Part shown: piece by piece, positions 21,986 through 31,954 of the stretch
Layout of the letters: each line of letters begins with the position of its first letter
Numbering within the stretch: position 1 is the first letter of the stretch
Source of the DNA: Ahaetulla prasina
Lineage: Eukaryota > Chordata > Lepidosauria > Squamata > Colubridae
Direction of reading: 5' to 3'
NCBI RefSeq assembly: GCF_028640845.1
Contig: NC_080543.1
Location: 95,097,825-95,161,824, forward strand
DNA length: 64,000 bases
Notes under the pieces: generated by a model
Told to the model about the DNA's origin: nothing
Database searches by the model: none
What the model saw: only the letters and a program-made list of their open reading frames with translations
Position numbers and translations under genes: made by a program

Positions 21986-22339
21986 TTTCCCTCTCTTCCA
22001 TTTCTTAGGGGAGAAGGCGACTTCACCTCCCACACAACTTTTAAATGTCACCCTTAGTAAGAGCCAGGGATGCTTGATCAGATACTTGCTGCTTGTTTTT
22101 TCCAAAAGAAAAAAAGAAATTGCTGGCCCAGGGTCGGCACTATAACTTTTTAAGGATTTCAAAATCTGTTCTTTTAACGCTGTTCTTTTAATTTTGTGGT
22201 CTTGCTTTTTGGGACAACCCCCCACCCAAACCCCACCTCCTTTGTTTCCAAGAAACAAGGAAATCGGAGGAAGGGAGAAGAGGGGGAGGAAAAAAGCTAC
22301 ACACATACACAGAGGTTGAAGAGCTCTCTTACTCTCTCT

Positions 22340-23260
22340 CTCCAAGCGGCCCGTGTGCACACAGACACCCCACTTGCGCTTCCTAGCAGGAAGAGGCGTG
22401 CTGTTTTGTTTGCCGCCAAGGGATCCACTGAGTGACCTGATCGAAGCTGATCCCAGTGTAGGGGAGACTGCGGGGTTCGTTTAACAAGGCAAATTATCCC
22501 CGCCCCGTCGCTATCAAAGTGGACGCTGCACTGCAATGTAGAAATGGGAAATGGAGCAGACAACACGAGGGAAGGAGATGCAGCAGGGAGAAGAGTTTGC
22601 CACCACTTGCCCCTCCCACCACCCGCCAGAAGCCCTTAGTTTCCCCAAGCATCTTTGCTTACCTGATTTCCAGCTCCATAGCATTTCTTGCTATCACGTG
22701 CAGGAAAACAAAAATTCGTGGGATTTTTCTCTTTTGCGAGAAGTTGAAATTGATTGATTGCACTTTATTTTTAGTCCCACAACCTTTTGTTTCCCTGCAC
22801 AAGAAACGTGACAGAGAAAGGCGATGGAGCTGGAAATCAGGTAAGCTTCCGCCGCACCCCCAACACCCCCCCCCCCTGCAATGCTAGAAGCTGCATGCCT
22901 TCCACGTCGACCCCAGAGTCCTGCGGCTTACAATCTCCTACTGCAGAAACCCCATGCCCTCTCCTTCCCACCTCTTCCTTCCTGCGCGCACATTGCTTTC
23001 CCAGGCGGAGGTGGGGCGGTCCCAGGGAAAGGCCAGTAAGAGCAGCATAGTGGCACCCGGGCCACCCTTAGAGCTGCGCTGCCACCTTAGCCCCGCCCCC
23101 TGGGCTTGCACACAGGAGGCTCCAAGCGTGCGAGGGCTGGCCTGGCGTCCTGGGTGAAGGGCAGCACTCAGTAAGCAGTACCCAGGGACGCCAGGCCCTA
23201 CACGCTCGCCTCCTTCTGTGCTCACACCCAGGGGGCGGGGCGGGGCAGGGCCAGTCAGCA
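22340..23260. other. CpG- and GC-rich segment within the hAT element
   Basis: CpG dinucleotides and GC runs are far denser here than in the surrounding A/T-rich sequence (for example CCCCGCCCCGTCGC near 22500 and GGGGGCGGGGCGGGGC near 23230). The open frames on both strands (22519-22887, 22938-23342) are proline- or glycine-rich shadows with no domain. It might be captured promoter sequence or simply GC-rich transposon DNA; I cannot choose. A GAGCTGGAAATCAGGTAAG at 22827 looks like a splice donor, but its mirror copy at 22659 makes that weak evidence. Confidence 0.5.
23087..23245. repeat. Imperfect foldback, arms about 65 bp
   Basis: GCCCCGCCCCCTGGGCTTGC, ACACAGGAGGCTCCAAGCGT and CTGGCCTGGCGTCCTGGGT (23091-23155) are mirrored by ACCCAGGGACGCCAGGCCCT, ACACGCTCGCCTCCTTCTGT and CCAGGGGGCGGGGC (23178-23243). 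It sits just inside the right end of the hAT element. Confidence 0.75.
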
Positions 23261-23321
23261 ATTTAACAACCGGTTCGGCCAAAGTAGTGAGAACCGGTTG
23301 AATCCCACCACTGCATTTAAC

Positions 23322-23984
23322 TCCATAGACTACATTTTTCAAGAGAAATTTGTAAAAGCTAGCCTTACATCTGCTAGTGTACTCATGAACTGATCAAAGA
23401 AGAAAATAAATCTCCTATTCTATTAGAACAATGTCCTTTTACAGGAGTCAGGACATTTCAGTTTTCTTGAATTTCTGACAGGCAGAAATCAGATGGCTAA
23501 TAATGAAGAATTGTAGATAATATAGCCTCCCATAGCTTACTTTATCATATTTCCTGCAATCGTCAGTTAGACACTGCTCTGTAACACATAAATAAGGAAG
23601 TAAACATTCTAAAACTTGTGTGCTTACAAATAAAGGTGCACTTTTAGATCCTGGTGATGTTTTACCTTTGCGCCTCTTTAAAAATTAGAAGCACAACATT
23701 GCTAGAGGTGCAAAATAGGAAAATGAAAATTTGTTTATTATTTTCATATAGCTGCCCTCCTCTTTGCCATAGTGGAAATAAAATGTGGGAAGGCTCCTAT
23801 GCATTGAACTCTCAGAATTAATTAGATATAAATGAAATAAAAAATAAAGCTAAGAGATATGAGGAAAAAACATATTTTTGATCTGCTTTTACTGCTATGT
23901 TTTATGTACTGAACGTGTAATACTTTCCCTTGCCATGTCTCTTTTCTATTCTTCATTTGGTTTTTCTTGTAGGTCAGTTTAATT
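23322..23984. other. No gene recognised
   Basis: Anonymous A/T-rich sequence without recognisable repeats. Confidence 0.45.
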
Positions 23985-24420
23985 TCTCTAGTACTCAATA
24001 AGTCCTCATGGCATACTACATAGCATACTTCAATGCATCTTCATCTTTGTTCTTCAGATATTCTTCCAATGTTCTTTTTTCTTCTTCAACTGTCTGCTGT
24101 ACTTGCAACATTCCAAGCCCACCTATTTTCCTTGGTAAGTAGGGTCTACCAACACGGATGAAGGACCTGATTATCCACTATTCCAGTTATGTATCTAACG
24201 ACAGGAAGTGACTAGGTGATAATTGCCTTGATGGTATTGCCTTCACTGAGTTTGAATTTAAGACCTTTTTCAGTCTCATGATACATTCACTTCTAACCTT
24301 CTAACCTTTGACTCCGCATACTTGATGTCAGCTTGAAGGCTGCCAAGGTATTTGTAGTGATTGTCTTCACTGACTCTTCATGTTATTTCTAAAGGTATCT
24401 TGATTCCTTCAGTTTTAATT
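23985..24420 (-). pseudogene. R4 (Dong-like) LINE fragment, reverse-transcriptase end
   Basis: On the minus strand short broken frames read HYKYLGSLQADIK near 24350, then GNYHLVTS, and after a frame change VEEEKRTLEEYLKNKDEDAL near 24050-24100. In R4/R2-type non-LTR elements the segment YKYLGxxQ marks the end of the palm and the following Arg/Glu-rich stretch precedes the C-terminal zinc knuckle and restriction-like nuclease. Part of the same sequence recurs at 42160-42330. It is riddled with stops. The assignment to R4 is by motif memory. Confidence 0.6.
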
Positions 24421-25513
24421 ATTTTCCTCCTATTATTATTATGGTGGTGTCTGGACTTCTTTGGTTAAAAAAAAAAAAGAATAACATGATATATTCTTGC
24501 TGCTGTGTAAATGGGAATCCCCATCAAAGCAAGGTAGCAATTTGTAGGGACTCAAAAATACCCAGAATGAGTTCAGTAGAAGTAAAACAACATTTACCAC
24601 TTCAAATGTTCATAAAAGTAATTAATTTTCTAGCAATTTGTTTTGCTTTGTTTTGTTTTTGTTGCAGAAAAATCATTTTAAATGAATGAGGGTCTATGTT
24701 TTCTTTAAAAAATTACCGTAAGCTTTTAAGAAGAGCTGAAATAAACATCTGTTAGAATTTCACATCACCCAATTTCTTTAAATGAAAGGCAGCTATAAAA
24801 AGTGGCTTCTCCTGATCCTTATGTTAATTGAAATACATGTGGTATAAACCTAGTGAATTTCATGAGCCTGTACTTCTTATTTACATTGCATTTTCCTAAC
24901 TCCTACACAAACAGTGACCTTATAACAATAATTTTTAATACCATTCTTCTCATTTCCAATTGTGACTTCTTAATGTGACAACCAGGGAGATTCTACAATC
25001 TGCTGCATCGAAGCAGCAGTTCACATTAGTCTGGAGGAGAAAGAAATAGTGACAGAAAAGGAGAGAAATTGATTTTCTCCTTTCTGGCTTCTAGGATGGG
25101 AAAGGGAACCAATATCAAATTAATGCCATGCCTTGCTCATTGGCTGCCAGTTTCCCCTCCAGCTAAAACCATGGCTACTAATAGCCTCCTGCACAAGGAA
25201 AAACCAGTTAAATGACAGAAGCACCTGAAGTGATGATTAAGAAAAGCAGCGATGTGAAGTGGTTCAGCGTTGATCCCTTATAAAAGCTTGACTCTACTTC
25301 TTGACTTCCAATTCAACAACTGGCTGATTATTTAAAACCAATATGTAAGATTGAGCCTGCTTCACTTTCCTTGGTTTTCTAGTAATTCTTTAAGATTCTT
25401 TCTTCAGCCACCACTTCCAATTAATTTCATTGCTTCTGCCTGCTTCTCTAAGGCCTTTCCTAAGTAGCAGCAACTATAGGCTTTTGCTACTTTGGTTGCT
25501 TTAACAAAAGTGG
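24421..25513. other. No gene recognised
   Basis: Anonymous sequence. An A run at 24467-24478 and the 82-codon frame 24441-24689 have no supported meaning. Confidence 0.45.
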
Positions 25514-25658
25514 CTTCTGTAGGAGATGAATGGGTGGAACCCAAACACAAGGTTAAATATGTCATCAATTGAGAGTCCTTCACCCATTCATCTTCTGTAG
25601 GAGATGAATGGGTGGAACCCAAACACAAGGTTAAATATGTCATCAATTGAGAGTCCTT
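25514..25658. repeat. Tandem duplication, 67-bp unit with 11-bp spacer
   Basis: CTTCTGTAGGAGATGAATGG ... GAGAGTCCTT occurs identically at 25514-25580 and 25592-25658. The spacer CACCCATTCAT complements the ATGAATGGGTG inside the unit, so a small hairpin could form between the copies. Confidence 0.9.
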
Positions 25659-25669
25659 ATGTTTGTTTA

Positions 25670-26335
25670 TTTATTTTTCAAATTTTTATACCGCCCTTTC
25701 CGAAGACTCAGGGCAAATAAAACACCAATAATCTAAAAAAATTTTAAATACAATATCCAGTTTAAAAATCTAATTCAATCGCTGTATGTTAAAAATATTA
25801 AGTAAGAAAATTACAAAATAGAATAAAACCCCTGTTAAAAGCCCACTAAAAACCCACAGTATTAAAATCAATCAGGCCAGCCCCACTTGGTGAAAAAAGA
25901 AGGTCTTGAGCTCACGCTTAAAGGTCCGAAGATCAGGGAGAAGACGGAGTCCCACCGGCAGATTGTTCCACAAGGCACTCAGAGAATGCTCTTCCCCTGG
26001 GGGCCGCAAGCCGACATTGGTTGGCCGACGGCACCCTAAGGAGGCCCTCCTTGTGAGAGCGGACTGGACGCACTGGATGATGGGAGGTAACTGGCCGCAG
26101 CAGGCGGTCCCGTAAGTATCCCGGTCCCATGCCATGGAGCGTTTTAAAGGTGATAACCAGCAGCAACCAGTGCAGCCTGCGCAGGAGAGGTGTCCAGAAG
26201 ATCAGGCTTGGAAGACCACCGGCAACCAGTGCAGCCTGCGCAGGAGGGGTGTCCAGAAGATCAGGCTCCCACATGAGATCTAAATCCAACCACCTATGGA
26301 TTCCGTTATCCCTCCTCTAGTGCCAATTTGACTTT
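25670..26335 (-). mobile_element. L2 LINE 3' end, minus strand
   Basis: The plus strand begins with the inverted L2 tail (TTTTATACCGCCCTTTCCGA) and runs into a coding remnant. On the minus strand 25872-26135 reads NVGLRPPGEEHSLSALWNNL and LPDLRTFKRELKTFFF, ending QVGLA, which matches the C-terminus of the L2 copies at 26890 and 50575. The upstream part is rearranged by a 59-bp-period duplication. Dead, 5' truncated copy. Confidence 0.85.
26163..26267. repeat. Tandem duplication inside the L2 fragment
   Basis: GCAACCAGTGCAGCCTGCGC ... GAAGATCAGGCT is present at 26163-26208 and again at 26222-26267 (period 59 bp, one A/G difference). It duplicates part of the L2 C-terminal coding sequence. Confidence 0.85.
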
Positions 26336-26635
26336 ACTGTTAGTAGATCCGATTGTTGTGACCCAGTCCCAAGTAGGTAGTAGGAAACTCAGTCAGTGTA
26401 AAAACAAACAAACTTTATTAAAACAACTGAGAATTAACTCATTCTCAGTAAACTAAATCAAAGCAAATTCTTCCCAACACAATTCCTCAGTCTTATCACC
26501 AACCTTGGTCTTAATTAGGCAAACTGCCAAAGGCCTTTCTTGGCAAAAGTTCAGAAGATGCCGATAAGAAACAAATGCAGCAAGACAAAGCTATCAATAT
26601 TGTTTTCCAGCAAAGAACCCAAACACCATTGCTGG

Positions 26636-26637
26636 TC

Positions 26638-26717
<80 letters not shown>
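26636..26717. repeat. (AAT)n followed by (ATT)n microsatellite
   Basis: About 45 bases of AAT repeats switch to about 35 bases of ATT repeats, making an 80-bp self-complementary tract. It sits precisely at the junction between the LTR and the 3' end of the L2, so part of it is the L2 tail. Confidence 0.9.
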
Positions 26718-26889
26718 TAATTTTTATACCGCCCTTCTCCCGAAGGACTCAGGGCGGTGAACAGGCAGATAAAATAATACAATACATTTCAATAAAAAAC
26801 ACTATTTAAAAAACTTATTCCAATAGCCTAAATTTAAAATACAATACAAAATATAAAATAAACCCCAATAAAATCCATGTTTAAAAACC

Positions 26890-27364
26890 CTATTAAGCCA
26901 GTCCTGCTCGGAAGAATAGATATGTTTTAAGCTCGCGGCGAAAGGTCCGGAGGTCAGGAAGTTGTCGAAGTCCTGGGGGAAGCTCATTCCAGAGGGTAGG
27001 TGCCCCCACAGAGAAGGCTCTCCCCCTGGGGGTCGCCAGCCGACACTGTTTGGCTGACGGCACCCTGAGGAGGCCCTCTATGGGAGCGCATCGCCGGTGG
27101 GAGGCATGTGGTAACAGAAGGCGGTCCCAAGATATCCCGGTCCTATGCCATGGAGCGCTTTAAAGGTGGTAACCAACACCTTGAAGTGCACTCGAAAACC
27201 ACAGGTAGCCAGTGCAGCCTGCGAGGATCGGTGTTATATGGGAGACACGAGTGGCTCCTCTATCACCCGCGGCTGCATTCTGAACTAACTGAAGTCTCCG
27301 GGTGCACCTCAAGGGAGCCCCATGTAGAGAGCGTTACAGTAGTCCAGGCGAGAAGTGACGAGGC
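26890..27364 (-). pseudogene. L2 LINE C-terminal tail in the shifted frame
   Basis: After the one-base deletion near 27364 the L2 coding sequence continues in another frame: the minus strand shows the equivalents of LDYCNALYMGLPL, RVPSAKQCRLAAPRG and TLWNELPPGLRQ seen at 50111-50575, with further small indels, and ends near 26895 with the equivalent of LFILAGLA. This is the non-catalytic C-terminal domain. Confidence 0.8.
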
Positions 27365-28996
27365 GTGAGTGACCGTGCATAAGGCATCCCGGTCTAGAAA
27401 GGGGCGCAACTGGCGGACCAGGCGAACCTGGTAAAAAGCTCTCCTGGAGACGGTCGCCAAATGATCTTCAAAAGACAACCGTCCATCCAGGAGAACCCCC
27501 AGATTACGCACCCTCTCCATTGGGGCCAATGATTCGCCTCCAACAGTCAGCCGCGGTTGCAGCTGACTGTACCGGGATGCCGGCATCCACAGCCACTCAG
27601 TCTTGGAGGGGTTGAGCTTGAGCCTGTTTCTCCCCATCCAGACCCGTACGGCCTCCACACACCGAGACAACACTTCAACAGCTACATTGGGGTGGTCAGG
27701 GGTGGAAATGTACAGCTGGGTGTCATCCGCGTACAGTTGATAACTCACCCCAAAACCACTGATGACCTCGCCCAGCGGCTTCATGTAGATGTTGAACAGG
27801 AGAGGCGAGAGAACCGACCCCTGTGGCACCCCACAAAGGAGGCGCCTCAAGGTCGACCTCTGCCCCCCTGCCAACACTGTCTGCGATCGGTCGGAGAGAT
27901 AGGATGAGAACCACCGAAACACGGTGCCTCCCACACCCAATCCCTCCAACCGCCGCAGCAGGATACCATGGTCGATGGTATCAAAAGCCGCTGAGAGATC
28001 AAGGAGAACCAGGGCAGAGGAATAACCTCTATCCCGGGCCCTCCAGAGGTCATCCACCAATGCGACCAAAGCTGTCTCCGTGCTGTACCTGGGTCGGAAA
28101 CCGGACTGGAACGGGTCTAGATAGACAGATTCATCCAGGTACTGGGGTAACTGGTGTGCCACCACACTCTCAACAACCTTCGCCACAAAGCGAAGGTTGG
28201 AGACTGGACGATAGTTACTCAAAACAGCTGGGTCCAGGGAAGGCTTCTTGAGGAGGGGTCTCACCACCGCCTCTTTCAAGGTGGTGGGAACAACACCCTC
28301 CCTCAGAGAAGCGTTAACAATCCCCTGGAGCCAGCCTCGTGTAACCTCCCGGGTGGCCAGCACCAACCAGGAGGGACACGGGTCCAATAAACATGTGGTG
28401 GCATTCAGCCGCCCCAGCAACCTGTCCATGTCCTCGGGAGCCACAGGGTCAAACTCCTCCCAGATGGTCTCAACAAGACTAGCCTCCGTCACCTCGCCCG
28501 AAACTACCCAGTTTTGGTCCAGACCGTCCCGAAGCTGAGCGATTTTGTCAAACAGATACCTGCTGAAATCCTCAGCACAACCCTGTAAGGGGTCATCGCA
28601 ACCCTCCTGGTTAAGGAGGGAGCGAGTCACCCTAAACAGGGCGGCTGGGCGGTTCTCTGCTGACGCAATGAGGGTAGAGACATAGGCCCGCTTGGCCTCC
28701 CTCAATGCCACTAGATAGGTCTGAGTAAAAGACCTAACTAGTGTTCGGTCAGCTTCAGAACGGCTGGACCTCCACGCGCTCTCTAGGCGTCTTCTCCGGC
28801 GTTTCATCTCCCTCAGCTCCTCAGAAAACCAAGGAGCTGGTTGAGACCTACACCGGGTCAGACGCTGCAAAGGCACGACACGGTCCAAAGCGCCCACCAC
28901 GGCCTGTTCCCAGGCCGCAACAAGCTCCTCGGCCGAGCCGTGGGCCAGGTTGCCAAGGAGCGGCCCAAGCTCCATCAGGAACCTCTCTGGGTCCAT
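27263..28996 (-). pseudogene. L2 LINE reverse transcriptase (577-codon open frame)
   Basis: This enzyme would prime cDNA synthesis at the nicked target and copy the element's RNA. Residues 1-160 form the basic linker between endonuclease and polymerase (KRRRRRLESAW at 65-75). The polymerase follows: LSNYRPVSNL at 259-268, LLDLSAAFDTIDH at 331-343 with a catalytic Asp, GVPQGSVLSP at 389-398, and SYQLYADDTQLY at 418-429 with the catalytic YADD. All core motifs are intact. Near residue 545 (THA) one base is missing relative to the sister copy at 50111, so the last ~30 residues are out of frame. Upstream the same frame continues through a single TAG at 29090-29092 into the endonuclease, so the Met at 28996 is internal. 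Confidence 0.93.
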
Positions 28997-29089
28997 CAGT
29001 CGCCTGGGACGGAACCAACGTATTGGTCCCGTCTCCCTGTGGTGTGGAGCGGCGGTCCGAAAGTCCAGACGAAGGAGAGAGTGGTCTGA

Positions 29090-29359
29090 CTATGACAAAG
29101 GTTCAATGACTAATTCTCGTACTTCCAGATCACTCAACCACTGTCCAGAGACAAAAATCAGATCCAGTGTGCTTCCCCCGACGTGGGTGGGGCCATCAAT
29201 TAATTGGGTCAGGTCCATGGCCATCATGGAGGCCATGAACTCCCGAGCTGCCGTTGACGACACACCGGCTGATGGCAAGTTGAAATCCCCCATGACCATA
29301 AGCCTGGGGGTATCAACTGCCATCCCGGCTATCAACTCCTTATGGGAGAGGCCAATCAT
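29090..29359 (-). pseudogene. L2 LINE endonuclease C-terminal part
   Basis: This is the end of an apurinic-type (APE) endonuclease that nicks target DNA. Visible are VMGDFNLPSAG, with the GDFN motif, and STLDLIFVSGQW, the LDLIF strand near the end of the domain. A TAG stop at 29090-29092 is followed in the same frame by SDHSLL, the conserved SDH motif that closes APE nucleases, and 31 codons later by the first Met of the polymerase frame. So one nonsense change separates the two domains. The first few codons (MIGLS) are LTR sequence read through the insertion junction. Confidence 0.88.
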
Positions 29360-29689
29360 CTCTTGGCCCTACTCCCGAGTCGTCCTCTTTGCTTTAGTTG
29401 CTCTTGCCTTCTGACAGCTCTTCTCATGCGTGCATTAGGAACAGGCTCCTCCTGTTCCTCTGCCTCACTACTGTCAGCCTCTGGAGGCTCTGGAGTCTGC
29501 ACATTACTCTCCGATGGCCCTGGCCCCATCTCTGCCTCTGACACAGAGCCCTCATCTGGGCCTTCCCCAGCCTCCAGGACTGGCCCATGTTCTTCCTCAG
29601 CCTCATTGCTGTCTGACTCCGTTGCCAGCTCTGCAGGCTGCTGGCAGACCACAAGCACCGATTCTTGTGGAAAGGTAGCATGAAATAAA

Positions 29690-29890
29690 CTTTTACTGCT
29701 TTGAACTCTACTCCTGTTCCTGGTTCCACACCTAGCATAAATACTTAAGTCATTGCATTTGTGTAATGATATCACCATGTCTTTGTCATCACCTGATCTC
29801 TTTTGCCACCGCCCCTCCCCCACACACACTTATGGGTGTCCAGGAATAAAAGAAGTGAGAGTGAGCAGAAAGTGAAGTGACAGCTTCCCA
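29690..29890. repeat. Unclassified interspersed repeat, copy 1
   Basis: CCTGGTTCCACACCTAGCAT, TGTGTAATGATATCACCATG, CATCACCTGATCTCTTTTGC and GAGTGAGCAGAAAGTGAAG recur in order at 31955-32090. AATAAA lies at 29681. It may be LTR-derived, but termini were not found. Confidence 0.5.
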
Positions 29891-31950
29891 GTGCAAGATC
29901 TACCTTTTGGGGACATGTACAATGATGTAATGCCCATAAAAGAGGGGGGGCTTGCATGATGATGCACCAGTCCATCTTTCTTTGATCTGGACTCGCTTTT
30001 CATTTATCCCCTGTGAATGCCACTGCCAGGCAGGAAATCGTGTATTGTCTGAAGAATGACATTTCATGGATCCAACATCATTTATTGGAGGTCCATAGAA
30101 TTGAGACTTTACTAAAGGGCAAACCAACATAAGAAATGTGGGTGGGGTTTGTCATTCCTTTCCTGCTTACCCAGTATAAATGTTCACTGTACATATATAT
30201 GGAACCATCTGAAGAAGAGAGAATAAGTTAAAGAGTTTTTAGTAACTGTGATAAAGCTGTAATTTATTGCATGCCAGGCTGAAGATATTGCTCCATACTA
30301 ATTGAGATCCTGATTTTAAAAATCCCCTTCCTTCCAACAGGAGACTGTTCTTACATAGTTATAAGAAGATAGCTTTTACATAGCCATTAGTAATTTTTCA
30401 TCAAGAAGTAACCCAAAAGACTAAACTAGACAGCAAAGTTCTTGTACTGAGAAAGCAACAGTCTATTTCTAATCCCCGTCAGTTTCACATATATTTAATC
30501 CCAAATTTTAGACTGACAAATGAAAACATGTACACAATGCTTATATAGTGCATTGGAATTGTGCTCTGTTTATTCTAAAATGTGTTTATATATGTATTTC
30601 CCTAAAAAATGCATTTTCACACATTCTCTTAAAATACTCAAGTTCCCATTTTTTGAGCTGAGAAAGGTTCTGGCAAAGTTGGAAAAATATCTAATTGAAG
30701 ATAATAATCCTGAAAGGGCACATCTGTTCATTTCACTTAAAACATGCCATTTGAACTGTTTTGATTTGTAGAAGAATACAGACACCCTTGTTCTCCATCA
30801 AAATGCTTTATACAAAAATTAGCCACTGCATGTGGATTGCTTATTTCTGCTTTAATTATAGGATTCCATATAAAGAGAAAGAGAAGAAACGTCTAAGGTC
30901 CATCAGCTGCAGTCTGAAATGTCTTCAGAAGAGCCAGACTTCCTTGTTGTCAACCTACTAGCAGTTGGTAATCAACTCCTCTGAGGATAAATTAATGAGT
31001 CAGAGCTCAAAAAGTGTCTTGCAAAAGTAGAAGAGAGATGAGTGCCTCTAGCAACAAGAAAGCTTTCATTTAAAACCCCAGCAGGAGCATCATTTGTGAC
31101 TTGTTCTGTTTGTAGGAATAATAGAGAAACTTTTTTTAAAACAGGAAGACAGAGTTAAACTGGCGACAGCCTCTTTTGGAGGTTGCAAATAACTGAAACT
31201 GAATCTCAAAACAACAGAAAGTCAGTCCTTAGGCCACACAAAGGCCTCCCTTGGACGCCACTGAATATGCATAAAATATTCTATTTTTATATTTAAAAAT
31301 AAATGTGGGAAGAGGGAAGAAAAAAGAAAATAGACCTAAAAAAAATTTTTACACTACCACTTCTGGCTGCAGATGCATTTTTGTTTCTCGTAGGTTTCAA
31401 AGATGGAGTTCATCTTTGAAATTCACCCACCTAAACAGGGACTCTTAAGCAGCCTTGAATCGATCTTGCAAGTGAAGATCGAGAAAGATCTTCACTTGCA
31501 AGAGAAAGATTTGCAAAAATGGAACCTCAACAAACAGGAACCTTTCTGACATAGTCAACAATACAAATAATCCAGAAAGAGAAATGTTAGCTTCTTAAAT
31601 TTAGTCAGCAACCAACACCCTTAATATTCAAAAGTGCATCATGTTATTGTTTATTATAAGTTGGTAATAGTCATTGTACTTATGCACATTGCACACATGC
31701 ACATGCACACATAAATCTTATAATTTATCTATTGTCTTTGGGGGATATATTGAGCGAGGTCAGGATTGTCTCACAGCAGGCATGCATCTATCTGCTAAAA
31801 TTCAGGCAAAACTACTTTATTGGATTTTAGTTTGTCATTTTACAAAGTGTCTGGTCTTTTGCAGAATTCTGATCAACAGAGAACAAGGAATGCATTTGTG
31901 GCAAAGGGTGAACTTGTCAACTTGTGGGTATCCATAGAATGACATGTCAG
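29891..31950. other. No gene recognised
   Basis: Two kilobases of anonymous A/T-rich sequence with one strong hairpin at 31464-31503. Open frames at 30520-30771 and 31674-31937 have no known motif. Confidence 0.45.
31464..31503. repeat. Perfect 17-bp-arm hairpin
   Basis: TCTTGCAAGTGAAGATC (31464-31480) and its exact complement GATCTTCACTTGCAAGA (31487-31503) are separated by GAGAAA. It has no T run behind it and the host is eukaryotic, so I do not call it a terminator. Confidence 0.9.
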
Positions 31951-31954
31951 CTAC

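Larger units (their letters stand above)
20895..23313. mobile_element. Large composite hAT element (2.4 kb)
   Basis: Perfect direct repeats CATTTAAC at 20887-20894 and 23314-23321 flank ends CAGTGGTGGGATTCAAATAA and, at the right, GGTTGAATCCCACCACTG. Subterminal ACAACAGGTTCTG and AACAACCGGTTCGG are also mirrored. The family is that of 10777, 16203 and 35584, but this copy is ten times longer. No transposase frame is visible. Inside lie CR1 3' ends (21185-21602), a pyrimidine tract, a CpG-rich segment and a foldback. Parts may be later insertions; the CpG-rich part is unexplained. Confidence 0.8.
26690..29345 (-). mobile_element. L2 LINE, long and well preserved copy
   Basis: Minus-strand L2 copy of about 2.65 kb, from the end of the endonuclease domain to the 3' tail. 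It has the GC-hairpin 3' end (plus TATACCGCCCTTCTCCCGAA, then GGACTCAGGGCGGTG) and an AAT-type microsatellite tail. It is inserted in the same orientation within a solo LTR. The 5' end is truncated in the endonuclease. The reading frame is disturbed at only two places, so it is relatively young. Confidence 0.9.
26354..29657 (-). mobile_element. Solo LTR split by an L2 insertion
   Basis: The LTR runs from TGTTGTGACC (26354) to about 26640, then resumes at 29346 and ends ...GACCACAAGCA (29657). Direct repeats CCGAT flank it (26349-26353 and 29658-29662), a 5-bp duplication typical of LTR retroelements. The unbroken version of the same LTR lies at 54834-55424. On the minus strand AATAAA occurs near 26415 (plus TTTATT), a polyadenylation signal. 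No gag or pol is attached. Confidence 0.85.

Noticed and set aside
22519..22887. 122-codon open frame in the CpG-rich segment as a possible host exon
   Set aside because: Low-complexity composition, competing frames on both strands, no known motif, and location inside a hAT element; the splice-donor-like GTAAG has a mirror copy nearby.
24427..24480. Short A and TTA runs as a retroposed mRNA tail
   Set aside because: No upstream coding sequence and no target duplication were found.
27823..28251. 142-codon plus-strand open frame and several neighbours opposite the L2 polymerase
   Set aside because: They are antisense shadows of the GC-rich L2 reading frame on the minus strand; no domain or independent signal.
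31464..31503. Rho-independent terminator
   Set aside because: The window is vertebrate DNA, there is no following T run and no adjacent gene.
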